From Steromphala cineraria (Eukaryota > Mollusca > Gastropoda > Trochida > Trochidae), in the NCBI GenBank assembly GCA_916613615.1, contig OU744736.1, positions 11,109,724-11,173,723 of the forward strand: DNA of 64,000 nucleotides, written 5' to 3'. Below the pieces are notes generated by a model. It worked only from the letters and a program-made list of their open reading frames with translations, ran no database searches and was not told the origin of the DNA. Position numbers and translations under genes: made by a program. This document shows positions 57,801 to 64,000 of the stretch, in pieces. The stretch's first letter is position 1. Every line of letters starts with the position of its first letter.

Positions 57801-58590
57801 GCCGATGAGTTTACAAGCTAAATATTTCATCCTTTTGTGAGACGAGGTGTTTGACCAGTCGGATCAAACTTGGGGAAAATATAGACAATACCAGAAATAG
57901 GTTTGTTGCATCAGAGTTCCCCTCCACAAGGTCTGAATACATCGCATCAATGGGCATTGACCTGGTATAATTTAGGTTATTGTAGGAAATCTGTGGACGC
58001 AAATGCCCTGCATTTTCGGTGCTCATAAAAAACATGAAAAATAATCTGAAGATTGATATCAAATTTCAATGGAATAGTTTTCAAAAGATCGTTAGTACAT
58101 GTTTTGAATTTGTTCCAAATGTAAAATTATCATTTTGTGAAATCCTAGTCCTACTGACACGTCATAGAATGGCATTTTGGGCAGACCGGCTTCAGTGACA
58201 ATAGATTCTGTTCTATGTGTCTCATTAGGCAGTGTATTTTAAAGTTGTTTTAGGCAGATTACTGTCCGATTCAAGAAATGCGAAGTCGTATCTATGTCTT
58301 CTAGCAATCCCATCTTTACAAATTCCGAAAGTGGCCATAGACCATTTCAGTCCCTCTTTAAATGGTACTAAGAGATTTGAAATCAGATATCTCTGTATCA
58401 ACATTCAACAAAGATCTAAAATTGGAATTCTTAAGTTGTATTTTCTGTCTGTTCTACAGCGCGATTTACATAGATGGAGGACGATGACCGGGAATTATTC
58501 TGGAGAATCTTCCTGTTTGGCGGTGAGCGAAACAGAGGACCGATGAGGACATGTGTGTTATATACTGAACATCTTTGAAAACGCACCACC
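54840..58590. other. No gene recognised
   Basis: AT-rich intergenic DNA with chance ORFs. A SINE tail lies at 56283-56343 (TGCCCAAGCGGCGTAAAAC plus ACTCACTCACT). At 57510-57560 and 57830-57880, TTTTGTGACACAAGG..TTTGACCA and TTTTGTGAGACGAGG..TTTGACCAG look like two decayed units of another tandem-core repeat, but no ends were found. Confidence 0.4.
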
Positions 58591-58755
58591 TTTAATAATT
58601 TGGATTTCCAAGAGCATAAGCGAGCAATCCGTGTATATTGGCCATACGTGTGTAGACCAATGTTTGGTAAAGAAAAGAAACAAGAACAAATCAAACGAAA
58701 CGGTGAAGTTTTAATTCAGTTGACCATGAAAGAAAGGTGGTGTCCAAATGGAAAG

Positions 58756-58950
58756 TCAGTAACGTGTATGACTACCGTTAACAGCAACACAGGCTGTCCA
58801 CCGTCTCGTCATTGAGCGGATAACCCTCTGAAAAATGTTCTGAGGAAATCCATTCCACTCTTGTTGCAAAGCATTTTCACATTGATGTACCAACCTGCAA
58901 CATGCCCGAGGCGCGTTCTCGTTCCTCTGCTGACAATCTTGGCATTGCAA
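58756..58950 (-). pseudogene. C-terminal remnant of a Tc1-like transposase
   Basis: The minus-strand frame reads ALQQEWNGFPQNIFQRVIRS, then MTRRWTACVAVNGSHTRY, matching the Tc1/mariner C-terminus (EWN.IPQ..I..LI.SM..R...I...GGHTRY). The catalytic core upstream is not intact here, and no terminal repeats were found. Different and better preserved than the fragment at 11080-11290. Confidence 0.75.
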
Positions 58951-59049
58951 AATAAACTTTACTTTGACAGGTACAGCTGAAATGAGGATGATTTAATGCT
59001 GACGGTTATTTATACCCCGACTCAGCATGTTTTCCGCATGCAAGTTATG

Positions 59050-62000
59050 CTGTTCTGTCTGTCCGTCCGTCCGTAAACTTTCACGAAAAAGACTACTCCT
59101 CCTAAACGAATCCAGATATCATTCTGAAATTGTAGTATGTTATACCCATGGTGATTCCTCACAGAAAGGTAGACGTTTCAGTTTTGAGAATCCAAAATGG
59201 CCGCCATGGCAGCCATATTGAATTTTCAATTAGATTTCAGGAAAAAGACTACTCCTTCTAAACGAATACAGATATCATTCTGAAATTGTATTATGTTATA
59301 CCCATGGTGATTCCTCACAGAAAGGTAGACGTTTCAGTTTTGAGAATCCAAGATGGCCGCCATGACAGCCATATTGAATTTTCAATTAGATTTCATGAAA
59401 AAGACTACTCCTTCTAAACGAATACAGATATCATTCTGAAATTGTATTATGTTATACCCATGGTGATTCCTCACAGAAAGGTAGACGTTTCAGTTTTGAG
59501 AATCCAAGATGGCCGCCATGACAGCCATATTGAATTTTCAATTAGATTTCATGAAAAAGACTACTCCTTCTAAACGAATACAGATATCATTCTGACATTG
59601 TAGTATGTTATACCTATGGTGATTCCGCACAGAAAGGTAGACATTTAAGTTTTGAGAATCCGATATGGCCGCCATGGCAGCCATATTGAATTTTCAATTA
59701 GATTTCATGACAAAGACTTTTTCTCCTAAACCAATCTAGATATCATTTTTAGCTCACCTTTACAAAGTAAATGTGAGCTTATGTCATGGCGCTTCGTACG
59801 TCGTCCGTCTGTCTGTCCGTCCGTCTGTCCGTCTGTCCGTAAACTTTCACGAAAAAGACTACTCCTCCTAAACGAATTCAGATATCATTCTGAAATTGTA
59901 GTATGTTATACCCATGGTGATTCCTCACAGAAAGGTAGACGTTTCAGTTTTGAGAATCCAAGATGGCCGCCATGACAGCCATATTGAATTTTCAATTAGA
60001 TTTCATGAAAAAGACTACTCCTTCTAAACGAATACAGATATCATTCTGAAATTGTAGTATGTTATACCCATGGTGATTCCTCACAGAAAGGTAGACGTTT
60101 CAGTTTTGAGAATCCAAGATGGCCGCCATGACAGCCATATTGAATTTTCAATTAGATTTCATGACAAAGACTTTTTCTCCTAAACCAATCTAGATATCAT
60201 TTTTAGCTCACCTTTACAAAGTAAATGTGAGCTTATGTCATGGCGCTTCGTACGTCGTCCGTCTGTCTGTCCGTCCGTCTGTCCGTAAACTTTCACGAAA
60301 AAGACTACTCCTCCTAAACGAATTCAGATATCATTCTGAAATTGTAGTATGTTATACCCATGGTGATTCCTCACAGAAAGGTAGACGTTTCAATTTTGAG
60401 AATCCAAGATGGCCGCCATGACAGCCATATTGAATTTTCAATTAGATTTCATGAAAAAGACTACTCCTTCTAAACGAATACAGATATCATTCTGAAATTG
60501 TAGTATGTTATACCCATGGTGATTCCTCACAGAAAGGTAGACGTTTCAGTTTTGAGAATCCAAGATGGCCGCCATCACAGCCATATTGAATTTTCAATTA
60601 GATTTCATGAAAAAGACTACTCCTTCTAAACGAATACAGATATCATTCTGAACTTGTAGTATGTTATACCTATGGTGATTCCGCACAGAAAGGTAGACAT
60701 TTAAGTTTTGAGAATCCGATATGGCCGCCATGGCAGCCATATTGAATTTTCAATTAGATTTCATGACAAAGACTTTTTCTCCTAAACCAATCTAGATATC
60801 ATTTTTAGCTCACCTTTACAAAGTAAATGTGAGCTTATGTCATGGCGCTTCGTACGTCGTCCGTCTGTCTGTCCGTCCGTCTGTCCGTCTGTCCGTAAAC
60901 TTTCACGAAAAAGACTACTCCTCCTAAACGAATTCAGATATCATTCTGAAATTGTAGTATGTTATACCCATGGTGATTCCTCACAGAAAGGTAGACGTTT
61001 CAGTTTTGAGAATCCAAGATGGCCGCCATGACAGCCATATTGAATTTTCAATTAGATTTCATGAAAAAGACTACTCCTTCTAAACGAATACAGATATCAT
61101 TCTGAAATTGTATTATGTTATACCCATGGTGATTACTCAAAGAAAGGTAGACGTTTCAGTTTCGAGAACCCAAGATGGCCACCATGACAGCCATATTGAA
61201 TTTTCAATTAGATTTCATGAAAAAGACTACTCCTTCTAAACGAATACAGATATCATTCTGAAATTGTAGTATGTTATACCTATGGTGATTTCGCACAGAA
61301 AGGTAGACGTTTCAGTTTTGAGAATCCAAGATGGCCGCGATAGCAGCCATATTGACTTTTCAGCTGCAGATGACACATCATTATTATTAAATTTTAAGCT
61401 TTCATCAAGTGATCACTGGCACCATATAAATTCTCTAATTTAAACTTACTAATCATAACATTATCTTAAATATGGAATATTTAAGATTGTCGTGCAAGTT
61501 GTTCTATATTTTTAAGTGTTTATAAAAAATATTAAGATGAAAGACAAACATAATTGATTAATTTGTTTAAAATCCTTATAGCAACTAGCTGCAAAAACCA
61601 AATGACATTAAACATGTTAAATTTTAAACAATGGTATCTCCCTTATATTCCTTTAAATACCACACATAAGGGGTCAACCAGAGTTCAGATATTCCACTAT
61701 GCTGTCTAATACACATCCCAAGGCAGGCTGCTAGCATCACAGTGTCAGCTGCTAGTCTGTTGCATAATCAACCTGACCCAATTGATATGATAGAGCATTA
61801 TGCTATTTATGGCCATGGCTCATGTGTATGCAATAAAAGTTATGGACTTGTATTCTGATGACAGTGATATGTTCTTTCTAAGAATAACAACTTACACAAA
61901 ACTTGTCTACAATAAGCTTTGTGTTTAGCAATCTACATGATAAGTTGATGTGGAATAAATATGCAGATGAAAATCGAAAAGGGTTTAGTAAGAAAAGTAA

Positions 62001-62695
62001 GGAAATTTGATTTGTCATATCTCTCTGTTGATTTGACAATGCAAAAATGCTTACCATTATAGTACTGTATGAGTGTTAAATAAATTGATACTTTAATGAA
62101 AGACATCTCATGGTCACTTGACATGTAAATATTATGTGAACAAAATAAACGTGTCTTATGCATTGCTTTGTTTATGACTTTCCTCTCAATCAGTCATTCA
62201 TTTTCCTTGAAAAATCTGTACTTTTGGGATTCTCAATATCCCATGCAGCATAACCATCAGTGAAATAATCTTGAAATCATATTAATGATTCACTACAAAA
62301 CAAATGTAAGTGGCCACCATCCTGTAAGTAATGAATGACATTTAAATGGATACACCTAAACCAATCAAGATATCATAATGAAATTAATACGGATGCCCAC
62401 ATAAAAGTAGCATTTTGAAGATTAAAAAGTACAAGATGGTCACCAATTCAGCAATAGATATACAAAAAAGTTATAAAAAACCTACTGCTTGTTAACTTAT
62501 CATGATTATATCATTCGTGTATTAATGTTTGTTCAAGCTCTAGTCGTTTCCAAAAGAAGACTAGTATTTTAAAAGATAAAAAAATCATGATGGCAGCCAT
62601 AATCAATTATATAAAAGATGGTTACATGTATAATTAAACCATTTTACCACATCATTCATTTTAAGATGAGCTTCTGTACCCTCGGTACTTTTATT
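59050..62695 (+). mobile_element. Pearl-like element family A, copy A5, compound with several left ends
   Basis: It begins in a CCGT microsatellite after an unrelated left flank (TATACCCCGACTCAGC, possibly another family's end). Then come core units and three further complete left ends, AGCTCACCTTTAC-AAA-GTAAATGTGAGCT at 59751, 60205 and 60807. Each has its own microsatellite and core units, and each is preceded by the same TTTCTCCTAAACCAATCTAG and GATATCATTTTT. Only one unique right half and one right end follow (to 62695; AGATGAGCT, GTACC-CTC-GGTAC). Core units are ~155 bp. Confidence 0.9.
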
Positions 62696-62794
62696 TTATG
62701 GTCTTTTGTGTAATAAGCAACATTTCCAACCTTCATTTATACTCTAAAAATAATAATATTACCATAATTCAAAATTTACAGATGGTGTGTTTTC

Positions 62795-63055
62795 AAAGAT
62801 GTATGACTCTGGGCAGTTTATAAGAGGCCCTCAATGAGAATGTTACAAAGATGTATGACTCTGGGCAGTTTATGAGAGGCCCTCAATGAGAACGTTACAA
62901 AGATGTATGACTCTGGGCAGTTTATAAGAGGCCCTCAATGAGAACGTTACAAAGATGTATGACTCTTGGCAGTTTATAAGAGGCCCTCAATGAGAACGTT
63001 ACAAAGATGTATCACTCTGGGCAGTTTATAAGAGGCCCTCAATGAGAAGGTTACA
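62795..63055. repeat. 52-bp tandem repeat, five units
   Basis: Five near-identical copies of a 52-bp unit (AAAGATGTATGACTCTGGGC, GTTTATAAGAGGCCCTCAAT) lie 100 bp after copy A5. The units differ at only one or two positions each. No coding frame is evident. Confidence 0.95.
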
Positions 63056-63271
63056 AAGGTAAATGATAAAGATTTAAATGTTCATGTGTATGCAAGAAAT
63101 TATGTCCAAATGCATAGCAGCTTTTTTGTTCAAAACAACAATGTTTTTATAACTGTTATTCATGCAAAATCTGTATATGATTTCACTTTATCCATTATCC
63201 TTTGAGTCAAATTTGTTTTTATAATGAATGTGTTGCATTGATTAACCAACTCTTATAGAATAAACCTTTAA

Positions 63272-63628
63272 AAGGGACAGTAGCACGTTTTTAGGGGGAA
63301 TATATGGTGATGTCAGGAAAATGAAAATAAATGGTTCCAATCTAAAGACAATGTATTTAAACTAAATGAAGCAGTTATAAATCAAATATATAATGTAAAG
63401 TTAAGCCATGCGATTCCTTTTCTTACACAAAATGAATTAAAGGTGGTCACACAAAAATGGCTGCCAATGTATTTTATGTGAGTCTTTATTATTTGTTCTC
63501 TGACTATGGATGATTGGTTTGTGTAATGAGATTTTTGACACGATCAAAGTAATACATTTAGCATAAACGTACAATTATCAGTATAAAATTGAAAATATAA
63601 AATTGTCAAAAAACGTGCTACTGCCCCT
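63272..63628. mobile_element. TTAA-flanked MITE (family P), copy 3, inverted relative to copy 2
   Basis: TTAA at 63268-63271 and 63629-63632. Ends AAGGGACAGTAGCACGTTTT and ACGTGCTACTGCCCCT. 357 bp, nearly the same length as copy 2 at 12744-13099. Contains the complement of GGCAGCCATTTTTGTG. Confidence 0.85.
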
Positions 63629-63743
63629 TTAAACAGTTTGCACAATTTCATAATTCATGATAATGACATTTGACAAAGTCAGTTTTCAATCTTATTTACT
63701 TAGGTTTCTAGTAAATTTCTTACTAATTCATAACAATTGTAAC

Positions 63744-63953
63744 TCTGGTCGACAGGTCGTGTCTGAGAGAAGGATAATTTTTCTCCCAAGCGTCCTTTCG
63801 AGGATTCTTCCATTCGTTTGAGTCAAAGTTCACATTATCCCATATAGTTGTAGCGCCGTATAGAGTAGTATCTAATAAATAGATAGCAGATAGTACCAAA
63901 CTATGTCCAGCTGTACTTTTCCTGACCAAAGTCGTAGGAGAGATGGTGGTCAG
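63744..63953 (-). CDS. Candidate exon of an unidentified protein
   Basis: The minus strand is open for 70 codons between a possible acceptor (ATCAATAG) and a possible donor (CAGA/GTTACA). It contains STAGHSLVLSAIYLLDTTLY, then GATTIWDNVNFDSNEWKNP. Composition is protein-like. The G-x-x-L-x-x-x-IY...GATTIWD pattern loosely recalls the N-terminal module of SNTX-type MACPF/CDC-related proteins, but this is weak. Without an acceptor the frame could also run on to a stop at 63723. No neighbouring exon is visible before the window edge. Confidence 0.35.
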
Positions 63954-64000
63954 CTATTGATTTCATCCTACAAGTAATGTGCAACACTCTTTGAATAATG

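Noticed and set aside
57811..58062. 83-codon minus-strand ORF (contains PQISYNNLNYTRSMPIDAMY)
   Set aside because: It briefly recalled a ligand-binding receptor segment, but the flanks carry a repeat-like TTTTGTGAxACxAGG..TTTGACCA motif twice and there are no splice partners. Probably repeat-derived.
59781..61031. Repeated 64-codon plus-strand ORFs (also at 13975, 30587, 59027)
   Set aside because: They translate the left-end microsatellite and first core unit of family A. The Val-Arg-Pro-Ser-type repeats come from CCGT tracts and there is no independent coding evidence.

Overview
This 64 kb window is AT-rich nuclear DNA from an animal, most likely a marine mollusc and probably a bivalve. 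Three things point there: intron-rich metazoan genes with GT-AG splicing; many interspersed elements built from (CCGT)n microsatellites plus ~145-162 bp tandem core repeats, the organisation known from bivalve 'pearl' elements; and LINE, SINE and MITE debris of invertebrate type. Nothing looks bacterial or plasmid-like. The species cannot be fixed from sequence alone.

Layout. At 1-3.6 kb is the 3' end of a plus-strand gene, XAB2 (SYF1-type splicing factor), seen as its last two coding exons. From 3.7 to 17.5 kb lies a repeat-rich interval with a weakly supported secreted PAN/apple-like gene (start near 7.6 kb, possible EGF-like last exon at 16.7 kb) and a dead Tc1-like transposase. From 18.0 to about 24.9 kb a small R-SNARE (VAMP) gene runs on the minus strand, with two possible alternative last exons. 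About 1 kb away, head to head, is importin-7 (IPO7), at 25.9-53.3 kb on the plus strand. I reconstructed it completely: 28 coding exons, 3,111 nt, 1,036 residues, with every splice phase consistent. From 54.8 to 64 kb come mostly non-coding DNA, a second dead Tc1-like transposase, a large repeat cluster and one candidate minus-strand exon at the right edge.

Repeats dominate the rest. Five distinguishable families, called A, C, D, E and F here, share one architecture. The left end is a hairpin whose first arm returns inverted near the right end. It is followed by a CCGT-rich microsatellite and a tandem core array. The right end is a copy of the terminal inverted repeat, a ~5-6 bp stem-loop and a T-rich tail. 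Two nested insertions have an uninterrupted paralogous site in the same window, showing integration into T-runs or TT without an obvious target duplication. That is what Helentron/HINE-type rolling-circle elements do, and I regard it as the most interesting system here. TTAA-flanked MITEs, TA-flanked pogo/Tigger-like MITEs, a hAT-like MITE, fold-back elements, long near-perfect inverted repeats, a LINE remnant and SINE fragments make up the remainder.

The three main genes are a splicing factor, a nuclear import receptor and a membrane-fusion SNARE. They are ordinary cellular genes with no evident functional link; repeat insertion has enlarged introns 5, 6 and 22 of IPO7 without harming its reading frame.
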